Shown here: one piece after another, positions 46,113 through 57,262 of the stretch | Numbering within the stretch: position 1 is the first letter of the stretch | Layout of the letters: every line of letters begins with the position of its first letter | NCBI RefSeq assembly: GCF_026745355.1 | Contig: NC_079204.1 | Coordinates: 55,558,633-55,622,632 of the forward strand | Source: Beta vulgaris subsp. vulgaris | Taxonomy: Eukaryota > Streptophyta > Magnoliopsida > Caryophyllales > Amaranthaceae | DNA length: 64,000 nucleotides | Direction of reading: 5' to 3' | Notes under the pieces: model-generated | Databases searched by the model: none | Told to the model about the DNA's origin: nothing | The model's input: only the letters and a program-made list of their open reading frames with translations | Made by a program: the position numbers and the translations under genes

Positions 46113-48390
46113 AATAGTTTTATATTGAGGTTGATTATTGGGAGATCATATATATTAAAATTAGTTTTACATATCGATAGATATCATAGAGTTGGAAAAG
46201 TAGTTATATAATATTTGATTAGCTAAGATTTATAAGTGCACTTGAAGCTATTATATTATAAATGCCAAGTGTTTTAACTATTTTATGCATCAAACGTCCA
46301 TTCTTTTAAATTCTATAACATTAAAGTTTATTTTTTTTGTCATTTTTTTCGAACTCTTATCTATTTATGCACATTGTTATGTATTCAAAATTTCAAATAC
46401 ATTATTACTGAATTAGATATAATTGCACGTATCATATAATAATTATAATAATAATGTAAATTACAGATATAATTAAATCTACTAAATTATGAGATATATA
46501 TTATTTAGAATTGAATTATGAGAAATGTTATATTGTGTTTTAGGAGCATGAACCCGTGCATTACTAATTTTCCGCTGCAAAATTCTCAATAAGTCTATAG
46601 TTATCAACGGCGATATACTTTGATAATTCTCTAGTTTTATATTTAAAAGGTTTTTGAAAATAGAAAATTATCGGGGTGTTAGTAACAATAAAAAAGGAGA
46701 GAGTTTTGATAATTATGAAAGGTAAGTAAATATCAAATAAAATTACACATCATTGCCAATGGAATCTTATATCATTCATACGTTGATAATTGATTCCATC
46801 CGATAATCACGTTTGATAGTGCTCCCATTGCCATATATATAGTTCCTATCTAATAGATTACCAAGGATTAGGGTGGTAAATAAATTGTATTACCATAATT
46901 GTATTACAATCCACCATTATGGATTACAACATTTTAACTCCTTTCCCCCTGTAACGTTAAATATTTGTATACAATTATGGTATTATTATAGTATAGCAAC
47001 TGAATTAATTGTCATGGTATATAACGACAAAATAACATAGTATAAGGAACTTATTGTCATGATTTTTTAACTTCAGTAGTCATCTAACAAATTGTAATAT
47101 ATTAAAATCACGACAAAAATAAAGATGAAATAATGTTAAACATTGTTACAAAAACTCTAATGCAACCTCGTGCAAAATAAGTATGTAATGAATATTTGAA
47201 ACACAATTAGTACTCGAAATATGTGATCTGCTTAGTTTGTAAACTAAACTAATTTTCACGTTGTTAAACTAATTATGTGATACTACATACCTTCGTAATT
47301 TTAATGTCAAGTACATTTTTGTTTGTTTATTGCTGATGGTATAATATATATAATGTTAATATGCATATATGAACAATGCTTACGTGATATGAATGAATCA
47401 TGCTAATTTATTTTTAAAAAGAGAATATTAATGTATAATTTTTTGTTTTCACAAATTTTTTTTTTCTTTTTGTGTTACATTGTTAACTTGCTCACTTGAT
47501 CAAGTTCTTTTACTAATTTCTTACTAGTACCTTCTTTCTTTGAAGCAAACTACTATGTTTTCGTATAATGTGTCTTTGATTAAATAGATTAGATTAATAA
47601 GATGCTCCTATTAAATTATTGACATTAATTATTTAACTACAATGAATTTGTTTCTAATAGTAACTAAATGACAAATTGAAATGAGTATTGGGCTGGTAAA
47701 AAGTCAATCTATCTGGATCTTATAACCTATGTAATCTGAAGTTAGAAAGATTTGCTTTACTTTCCACATAATATCATAACTAATTAAACTCTTTAATTAA
47801 ACTTGCAATATAATGGAATATTTCGAAAACATTTGCAAACATACTGGTCATGGTTAGTGTTACATATTTGTCTAAAAGTATAATGAGGGTTAGTAATGGT
47901 TCAAGACATGCATGTTTAATTAATAACATGCATATAATAATTAAGAAATGGTGCTCAATCCCCACCCAAAGAAAAAAGAGAAGCTTTGTTAAATTGAGCA
48001 CATACTCCAATTAGTATGGTTCTGCATTGTGCATGCATGATATCAACCCATAAAGAAGTTCATCTACCAAAGCAAGGTAATTAGTCTCATCAATCGAACA
48101 TGCTACAATAGCGGATTGAATCAATCCCTAAAATTATGTCATTCAAATTAGAAATGATTTTGATTTAGGTGATCAACTTGTACATGATTGAAGATTGTAA
48201 TTGCTTGTTTCCATATGGAGTGAATCTCCAAAATTTTCGGCCAATTTAAACATAATTGGAGATTTTAAAATGCGACCTTGCTTTTTTATTCACAATTTAC
48301 GCCAATCATCATAATTACCTCAAATCACCCCTAATTAAGATTTTAAAATTACTAAAAATTTAAAAATTTCGGATGCCACATAGGCAATCC
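46113..48390. other. Gene-free AT-rich DNA
   Basis: Nothing coding is supported. AACCCGTGCATTACTAATTT at about 46551 is a fragment of the CCGTGCA-type repeat also seen at 38.2 kb. Confidence 0.45.
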
Positions 48391-49100
48391 TATGTGGATA
48401 GCTTAGATGAGCGTTTTACTCCCCAAATACTCTAGAATTGCTCGGTGATTGTGAGTTTGACACATAGGATTTAGGATTTTGCTTTAGATAATGATTTTGA
48501 TAGCCCGCACACAGGCTAAATTATAAACTAAGCTACAACGGCATTTCATTAACATTTAACTTATTAGTAACTCTATGAGAAGATTCAATTCTCCTTTGTT
48601 GTAAAGCTAAGTAATCTCAACCAATCATCGTAACACTCATCTCTTTAAGGTAATGAGATGCAAAGGTATACCAAAAGCAGCGATACTCCCATCTCTATAA
48701 ATTATGCTGTCACTTTCCTTAGCTTGCACAGAGAGTTGGCCATTTCAATTTCTACTAACATTTGGCACAATTTAGATGGGAGGTTAAAGGCTTTGACTCC
48801 TAAAATAAAATTTGAGTCATCCTTAAATATTATTCATTTGATCATTTTCATTTTAAAATATATAGTATATTTAGCATAGATTGAAAGAAAATTTAGTTTT
48901 TTTCTTGTATTTTTATGTTGTATATGTCTACCCACCACCTACTCATTCATAATTTAGGCTTCTAAGGAGAAATATGTTGTATTCTTATACAAGATGTTTT
49001 ATTCACGTAACAAATAGTAACTGATTTGAATAAATACTAAACTGCAACATAATATGGAGGAACTCCACAATTCTTTACACATTTCATACAAATTAACTAT

Positions 49101-49103
<3 letters not shown>

Positions 49104-49155
<52 letters not shown>
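49104..49155. repeat. TA microsatellite
   Basis: About 26 uninterrupted TA units. Confidence 0.95.
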
Positions 49156-49163
<8 letters not shown>

Positions 49164-49631
49164 AATATATATATAAAGAATATAGAGGAAACTAATGAAA
49201 CTAATGACAAATTGTGTTACAATCACGACAAAAATAAGTTGACAAATAATGGTAAACATTGTTACAAAAAACTCTAATGCAATCCCATGCAAAAATGTTA
49301 AGCAACCACGAGATATGATACACTATTTCATTCACGCAAGCCATGAATTACGAATTGATATTCCCATTTGATGTTGCGACGAATTCACCTTCTACAGAAA
49401 ATTGGATGTTGTTGGCAAACCGTGAATGATGCTTGACATATTTTTTTTTCTCAAATGATGTATGAAAACGTGTTTAGGGTTTATGAATTTTGATTTTGTA
49501 GTGCAATTAATAGTTTTAGGACCCGTGCAATTAATAGTGAAATTGAAAGTCCGAAATTGAGTTGGGATGTTTGAAGAGAAAATGACACTATTTATACTAA
49601 AAAATCTACCGTTTTTTTTATTTTTTTGAAA

Positions 49632-50250
49632 ATACGTTATCTAGCTAATTATGGTTGATTGACAATCAGAATAACTATTGATTGATTGATTAGTAATATA
49701 ATTTCGAAAAGTATCAATTTAAATTAACTCATTGATTGACAATTACCATTAAGCGAGGCAATAATTAAGATTGATTGATAATTTAGATTACTTCCCGTAT
49801 TTAGTTGATTAGTAAAATATTCAAAAAAAACCAATATGGCAAAAAAATAATTCGGCCAACAATAATAGTAATTTCAATTTTGAATTACGAAATTGTACCC
49901 ATATATAACTCTCAATCACAATACTATATTTATTTTGCATATTTACGTTATTTAGGTAATTAGTATCCAAAATTATGGTTGATTGACAATCAGAATAACT
50001 ATTGATTGATTGGTAATATAATTTCGGATAGTATCAATTTAAATTAACTGATTGATTGACAATTACCATTAAGGGAGGCAATAATTAAGATTGATTGATA
50101 ATTTAAATTACTTCCCGTATTTAGTTGGTTAGTAAAATATTCGTAAAAACCCAATATGGCAAAAAAAAATTTCGGCCAACACTAATAGTAAATTGAATTT
50201 TGAATTACAAAATTGTACCATAATTAACTCTCAATCACATTACTATATGA
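49632..50250. repeat. Tandem duplication, 324-bp period
   Basis: GGTTGATTGACAATCAGAAT at 49653 recurs at 49977, and both copies continue in parallel through CTTCCCGTATTTAGTTG, AATATGGCAAAAAAA, TTCGGCCAACA and AACTCTCAATCACA. Only scattered differences separate them. Confidence 0.9.
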
Positions 50251-50734
50251 ATGAAATTCCTTGATTTCCGGAAATCTCTTATGAGATCATGATATTTGCC
50301 TAAATTAAAAAATGAATCATTTAATTTCCGAAATTATTTGCATTTTTCATTAATTTTTCGGCCAAAAAACATGCATTCCACGTGGACACTCTCATTGAGC
50401 GTTTAATTGTGAGGAGCTCTAGAATTGCTCGGTTAATGTGAGCTTGACACGTCAGCTTTTGTCTTCTGCTTTAGATAATAGTATAGATCCAATCATGCCC
50501 TTGTATATTGTAGGGTTTGAAAAGAAAATAGCACTTTTATGGAACTTGAAATAATACTTTCTCTGTATCTTGTTGTTCTTTATTTGGCCTTAATTGTTTT
50601 CGTTATATATTAGTAAAAATTATAATGAGTGAATATTAATATATTATTTATTGGGACAATCCAAACATACAACACATGACTATATTTTTTCTTAATATTG
50701 AGAAGAATTGATCTTCATTTTATTCAACTTATTT

Positions 50735-50985
50735 TGACTCATTTCAGTTTAAATAAGTTTTGATAAGATGAGATGAGATGAGATAAATCTAATAATACAA
50801 ACATTATGAAGTTTAATAAGTTCAAATAAGATAAATTAGATTCAAATAAGATAAAATAAGTTCAAATGATATAATTTAACTTTAGATAAGATAAAATAAG
50901 TCCATATAAGATGAAATAAATTTATATAAGATAAAATAAATTCAAATAAGTCAAAATAAGTTGAATAGAACACACCCTTAGAAAT
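50735..50985. mobile_element. Possible MITE of the TTCAG family with AAATAAG-rich core
   Basis: Repeated TTCAAATAAGATAAAATAAG-type words end in TTGAATAGAACACACCCTTA, whose complement resembles the GGGTGTGTTCT end of the 21.3-kb element. The left end is unclear. Confidence 0.4.
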
Positions 50986-51084
50986 TCTCTATAATTGTCA
51001 ATAGTGTCAATATTCCAAGTGAGCAAACTAACAAAAAAAACATAAATGGAGTATTGCTCTTTTTTTTGTAGGAGTAGATTATCT

Positions 51085-51278
51085 TATTTTTTTTTTTTTT
51101 TTTGATTGGTAAGATAAATTACCTTACTGAACCGAAACCTCACACAGGTCAACTCGATCTATGTTAGCGGGCTAGACACTTTAAGAGTATGAAGGGAGGA
51201 GTAGGGAAATCTGATCTCTACTCTCAAAGGGCCCTTTATGAGAATTGAATCCCAACCACTAAGACAAGCTTAGCTTGA
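51085..51278 (-). mobile_element. SINE with 18-bp target-site duplication
   Basis: TGTAGGAGTAGATTATCT is repeated exactly at 51067-51084 and 51279-51296. On the minus strand the element starts TCAAGCTAAGCTTGTCTTAG, has TAGTGGTTGGGATTCAATTC (box B-like), and ends in a long poly-A tail (the T-run at 51085-51104). 194 bp, non-coding. Confidence 0.9.
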
Positions 51279-51401
51279 TGTAGGAGTAGATTATCTGTCT
51301 TTTAAGTTTTGAGGCATTAGATACGTATGTTAAAAACTTGTTGATGTAAAATGTAAAATAGTATGAAATAAAATTAGAAAGCTAGTAAATCAATACTTTT
51401 T

Positions 51402-51560
51402 TGATGTAGAAAGAGCCACAAGGTAATTGATGTTGCGAAATCTACATTAGAAAGGTTAATTCCTCCCCTACGACACCAAAAACCCGGGTCGAATAAGAGC
51501 GGGATTTAATCTTAGATCTTGAACGTCACCTTCCACAGCTTCAACCAACTAAGCTTGTTG
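51402..51560 (-). mobile_element. Possible second tRNA-derived SINE
   Basis: The minus strand has TAGTTGGTTGAAGC (box A-like) and AGATTAAATCCCG (box B-like) and ends near CTACATCAAAAAAG. No target-site duplication was recognised. Confidence 0.4.
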
Positions 51561-54500
51561 ACATTGGCAAATTAAAATATATACCGCAGAAAATAATATT
51601 TTATATTTTTGTTACTGTTATTTATTGTGATCAAGATTTATTTACAGCCTTGAATCTTGATAGCCGACATTGATAGCTTGACCTATTCTAAGTTTCTAAC
51701 CAGCACATGTAAATATGTAATCCAGCAACACTAGATAAAAGTTGTTCAAATGTTCAGCATAATCCATTCAACATACAAACAATGAAACAAGTCACCAAAA
51801 CTGAGACTGTAGTTTTTCCAGAACATGAAAGGCCCACTTTTAGAGCTGTCTTTTTACAGGCCCGCATTTGACTGCATATCAACGCCTTCAAACAAAAGGG
51901 TTAAAATTGTAACTACTTCGTTTGCTATTGCTAATATTAGGGTTGTGTATTGGTCCAGGATCAGACCGAAACCAGTTGGGTCGGTAGATTAAATTTGGGA
52001 TTTTCTTGGATCTAGATCGGATCGGAAAAATTGATACCGCGTATAGCATGTGCATAGTATACGTAAGGCTAAATTTTTGCTCATTTAGAACTCTCCTTTC
52101 TTTAATATATTATGCTCAATTTGTTGATTTTAAATAAACAATAAGCAAAAAAATTAATCTTGGGTATATCATGCTCATAATACATTTTTTTGAGATTAGA
52201 TATCATCTTTTTTTTAGGAAAATTGGACATCATCTTGATTCTTGAAGTAACAAGAAAGATTACTACCCATTCCGACCCAAAATAATGGAATATAGGGATT
52301 GTTTCTATTTAAAAACGTCTTATTTTTTTTCTAATAGCCCTCATTGCGAAAAAAATAACTACTCTCATATCGACGATTTTGCTTAACTGAACTTATTTTG
52401 GCTTATCAGAACTGAACTGAACTTATTAGACCTTATATGAACTTTTTTCAATGAACAAATCAGATCCTTTATCATGAAAAATTATACCCATATTTAATAT
52501 TTTATTAAATAAAATATGACATCTCTAACCCTTTTCTTTAAATATAGTTTTATCCATTTAATATTTCATTGTTTTTAATTTATATCAACAAAAGCTCTTT
52601 ATATTACATTTAGATTTTGTCTATCTTAATTCTTAATTCTCGTGAAAAAAGGTAATCAAACACTATATTTTAGGACATAGGGACTAAGGGATACTCCTTT
52701 ATTTTACTCGCTACATTGAATATAGGAAACTAGAATTTTTTGCACGCGATGCGTGCTTGAATTTTTTCGAACAGAAACTCAATTTTCTTCGGTATAAGAG
52801 TCAAAATTTGAACATTAGACATACGAAGTATAATTATTATTAGTTGCAAAATTTGATTGGTTTAGTTTCTGTCACTTAAGTCTCTCACCATTTTTATTTT
52901 TTTTTTTACTTTTCAAAGTTAAATTCTATGAATAAAATAGAATTTTTTTGAATTTATTTATGATTTCTAATATTATAATTTTTTAGTTGATTTTTGAATT
53001 AAGTACAGTACTTCATAAATTGTAAAGAAAGTAGACAATTTGATTTCAAGTCAATTTTTTCATAGTTTGTAGTTTGTAACTGAATTTTTGAATTTTTGAA
53101 TTTTTGAATTTTTGTAAAGTTTTCTCATTTTAGTGATTTGCATAACGTAAATTATGCAATTTTATGATTTTAATTGACTTGTGAGTGATTATTATAATTA
53201 TATTTTTGATATTTTTATTTGAAGCCCCCATTTGATTTGTAAGTGAATTTGTAATTTAGCATGGGAAGGGGGTAAGATAGTCTCTTCATTCGGGAACACC
53301 ATAGTTTCCCCCTTCCCTTATATAATAGAGATATGTTGTACTTTAATTCTTGAATGATATTTTATATAAACCTTTTTACCTTGATAATTTATCGCTATTA
53401 TATATATAATAGAAAAAAATACGTCCAAATATATGTAAAAGTTTCATTATATATAGGAAACCGTATAAAAAAGTAAATAATTTTTTTCCTTGTCTAATTT
53501 CTAAATTCTGATTTCACTACAAATACACCTCTAATTTTTATCATGACCCACCATTAATTGTGAATGGTTATTGAGAATAGTGATTTGTAAGTAAATTTTT
53601 GTATGTATTGACGTTCTATGTTATTAGTTTTAGTTTGTATATTAATTTAAAGTTTTAATAAAGTTTCCTGATTATTTGAGTGATTTGCGTGATTTTTATA
53701 ACATGATTTTCTCAATTTATGGGTGATTTATAAAGTTTCTTCTTTTAAGTGATTTGTGAGTGAGTGTTGTAAATTTATTTTCGGTATTTTGATTTTGACA
53801 TTCCTTTTGTAATTTAGAAAGAGAAGAGGGACAAAATATGCGTTTCAAAAAAGGACACCATTGCTCCCCCCTTCCCTTATATAATAGAGATTATTATGAA
53901 CAATTTCAATTATATATGGACATTCCGCCATTTTCAATTCCAACTAAGATTTTTTCTAAGCAATCTTAATTACGCATCATTTTGGGTTTTTTGAATCAAA
54001 GTGATGAGAAAGATTCATCTTTATTCGTATCAACATATTCAACACTAAACTTTCCTTTCTTATATTTTTTTTAAGGGAAAAGCTCAATAGTTCAATAAAT
54101 CCAAGGACAATTTGTCCGAAAGTACATAGGGAGAAATCTCCGTTGGACAGTGATTCTCCCAAACTTGTTCTATTCCAAATGACACTATTTTAGTAAAGTA
54201 ATGGACGACATAATCCCCACCTCTTCTAACATAAGACCATCTAACTTAAATCAAACTAGAGCTAAAAAACAAAATGTCCTCTACAACATTATCAAAGGGA
54301 CAGTGGAAGAATAACAAACAAAGAGTACTTATTCTCACTTTTATTAGATTTGTTTTATTATACTTTGAGATTATGTAGAGTGATGTATATCGTTTGTCCT
54401 TGAGGATGTGTTGTCATCTTTATTCTTTCACGACGAAAACTGAATCAGCCTCTTCTTTATCACAGAAAAGAGCTGAAAATTTATAAACATAAAATATTGG

Positions 54501-54778
54501 TGATTAACTGAAAAAAAAATCTATGATCTAAAACTTATTAAAACCACAAATTGAATAATAATAATGACAAAGTTACACGTACATAACACCAAAAATTGGT
54601 GATAAATTATCTTGTGTTGTATACTTTGTTAGTAGTTTCCACAGCTTTGCCCATTGTATCCAAGAGGAGAGGATAGTGCTTTAGAATTATTGCTGCACGG
54701 CAAGATTATAAAACTTATAAAGATGGAAGATTTGGTGTCGGAGCATCGTAGATATCTAGATAATCAAACTGAAAAATA
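51561..54778. other. Gene-free, repeat-derived region
   Basis: 52727-53332 and the sequence ending at 53891 close with the same 25 bases (53308-53332 and 53867-53891), which begin CCCCCTTCCC and end AATAGAGAT. They are preceded by related TTGTAATTTAG segments, so they are two members of one non-autonomous family. The first begins near a GCACGCGATGCGTGC palindrome. No gene is seen. Confidence 0.45.
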
Positions 54779-55010
54779 GATTTTTTTTTTGACATCGAGA
54801 AAATGTATATTAATAACGAGGTAAATCATAATACTAATACAATCAAATATAAACAAAGGAAAATCTAAAGGAGCTTTATGAGCTCTTACATACCCTAAAA
54901 AAATCAAGTAAAAACGATAAAGAGTCGCCTATTAATGACGACGTCGTTGGTCGATAGTTCGGCTGCCGGATTCAAAATTCTGATGACGGATGGAAGTGAT
55001 AGGAGAAGCG
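54779..55010 (-). mobile_element. Possible 3' end of a LINE
   Basis: On the minus strand the segment ends CGTTATTAATATACATTTTC then TCGATGTCAAAAAAAAAAA, a form common at 3' ends of plant L1-type LINEs. There is no reverse transcriptase sequence, so it would be strongly 5'-truncated. The upstream limit is a guess. Confidence 0.4.
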
Positions 55011-55150
55011 AGTGTCATTCATGAATCGGACAACGAACAACCAAAGGCAAGAATCGCATCTCGCCACATGAGCAATCCCAACGAACTTCTGACGCTTGGG
55101 ATTCTTGGCTCATGATCTGGTGAAGAGTCACGTTCCTATGTGACTCATGA

Positions 55151-55151
<1 letters not shown>

Positions 55152-55211
<60 letters not shown>
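55152..55211. repeat. (CT)n(GA)n perfect palindrome
   Basis: A 30-bp arm, A(CT)14C, is immediately followed by its exact complement with no spacer; the centre is CTCGAG. On the minus strand one frame reads SLSLSL then RERERE, purely from the dinucleotide repeat. Confidence 0.95.
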
Positions 55212-55215
<4 letters not shown>

Positions 55216-57262
55216 CATGTTTCTCCGTAAGGTAGGAGAAACAGGACGTGCTGAAATCAACCAGATGAAATTAGGGTGCCGCCTGCAAATTTGAATTTTT
55301 CAAGGCAAATGACTATGAAGGTCAATGTCGAGCAAAAAAGAGAGTTAAACATGGTGAGCTCCCGAACACACCTCCGGCTTTTAAAAACGGAATATACAAG
55401 GTCTGACCATGAACATTGATCAACGTCTCGACCACACGAACACTTCACACCCTCGTGATTCACCCGTTCCTACATCAAAGATTTGAAAAAAAAACTACAA
55501 AGTTTGTTACTACAACATTACACCACCATCCCTTATCCAATTGGTAAACTTTTTTCAATTGCCATAACCAACAACATACTATAGCTTGAGCAACTCTAAA
55601 AAACCAACTTACACTAAATATGAGATTAACCACACATACTGTGAAAAAACCCACTAACCTTAGAACTCAGGGGGAGGGGGGAAGAGGAAAAGGAAGCCCA
55701 AGGACTTGGGGGAGGAGGAGGGGTCTCCCGAGAAAAAAAAAAAAAGGAATTGAATTGAAGAACTCGAACAGGGGATGGTGACATGACATTTGAAAAACTC
55801 GAATGCATCCTGACACAACCAGGGGAGGGGGAGGAGAAAGGGGAGCCTGACACAACTAGGGGGGAGGGGAAAGCCCGATGCATAATAGGGGGAAAGGGGA
55901 CGGGGAAGCCCATGAAACTGCAGGGGATGGGGAAGGGGCTACCTATGCATGACAGGGAAAAGGGACAAAATCCGGTAACCACTAGGGATGATGAACAGTG
56001 CAAGGGTGGGGGGACGACGCGACTACGTTGGTGGAAGAAAGCCAGCGACACGAAACGAAACCTGGACCACAAAAACGAAAAACAAAAATGGAAAGAGAGG
56101 GGGTTCGATTGCCGGTATGAGGAGCCCGAGGTGGCTCACGCAGCAGTCGAGCCCGCTGGGGTGAAGATTTTGGAGACATGAATCTCAAATTTAGAGTAAA
56201 GAGTAGGTTTTAGGTACAACTAATAGTATATCATAATTCTTTCTATAAGAAGCGTGCTGATAAGAACTGTGAGTCATTCCTTCTTGTTTGGTGTTCCATT
56301 TCAAAATAATCACAATAGAGTATTAATAGCATACAAATTGGGAGCTGAGAGCTCCTTAATGTTGGAGGAATGGGTGGTTTGTTAAAAAATAATGCCGATG
56401 ACAGATGGGATATTGCTTGACTACACATTGTAGTCTGTAGATGCTACCAAGAGGCTGAGAGTCTAGTTTAATAAATACTACCTCCGTTTCTTAATAAGTG
56501 CAACATTTCCCTTATTTGGAATAGTCATAATAAGTGCAACCAAGCTCAAAATGGTAAAAAAAAACATTATTACAAATATGCCACCAAAAAGCAAGAAAGG
56601 ACAACAACTTTTTTGTTTCATCACTTGAATTACTCTACTTTATTATGGTTCCAACTTTCTCTCTCTACATTCCTTGATATTCCCCCACTTTCTCTATGTT
56701 GCACTTAATAAGAAACGAAGGAAGTATGTTACTTGTAAGTTGTAATTGGGTTTTCAAGAAAAAAAGAGGATGACATCTGCAAATCGGGGTCAAGTATAAA
56801 TGGCACAAGTAATTACTGATTAACACTAATTAAAACTTGTTTAGATTGATCAAAATTAATCTTGACCGGTCCAAGAGAACATGACTTTCACAGATTAAGG
56901 ATTTTTCGCACATATTTCACCATTTCAATGCAGGACGCTTTGGGTCCCGGATGCATGATAAAGAGTGTTTTAGAAGACTAGAGATTTTCACAAAGGGCGC
57001 AATTACTATAATGTCTGGTAAATATAGGTCTATACCAGCTTGATAGATCCAGTTAACTTCGTTAACAATCATGTTCTAGAAACACATAATATTCCATTCA
57101 CATCACATTACATTACATTACATTACTACGAGCAACTTTGCGCTCTGTATAACCATGTATTCCCTCTATAACACCATCTTACATTACATTACTACAAGCA
57201 GCAACACATCCAACTGTATAACAAAGATGAGTAAACCTTGAAATAATTTTCACACCGGTCCT
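55212..57262. other. Region between the palindrome and the LRR gene, with a purine-rich GC block
   Basis: 55660-56010 is strongly purine-biased (GGGGGAGG, GGGGAAAGGG) with degenerate repeats of GGGGAAGCCC and TGCAT/ACAACC-type words about every 25-45 bp. Both strands stay open for over 130 codons, which fits compositional bias better than a gene. GGGGGTTCGATTGCC at about 56100 resembles a pol III box B, but no box A was found. Confidence 0.5.
56478..56724. mobile_element. Stowaway-type MITE
   Basis: Ends CTACCTCCGTTTCTTAATAA and, on the complement, CTTCCTTCGTTTCTTATTAA, flanked by TA (56476-56477, 56725-56726). Inverted similarity continues through AGTGCAACAT. 247 bp. Confidence 0.9.

Larger units (their letters stand above)
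48391..50490. repeat. Repeat family with shared TCTAGAATTGCTCGGT segment
   Basis: 48429-48500 and 50418-50490 share CTAGAATTGCTCGGT, GTGAGTTTGACAC or GTGAGCTTGACAC, and TTTTGCTTTAGATAAT or TTCTGCTTTAGATAAT. These look like matching 3' ends of two copies of one unclassified non-autonomous element; the second is longer and contains the tandem duplication at 49.6-50.25 kb. Confidence 0.5.

Noticed and set aside
56095..56160. tRNA gene around GGGGGTTCGATTGCC
   Set aside because: Only a box B-like segment is present; no box A, acceptor stem or anticodon arm could be paired.
55626..56181. Long overlapping open frames on both strands
   Set aside because: Both arise from purine/pyrimidine bias of a degenerate repeat block; no domain or start context supports a gene.
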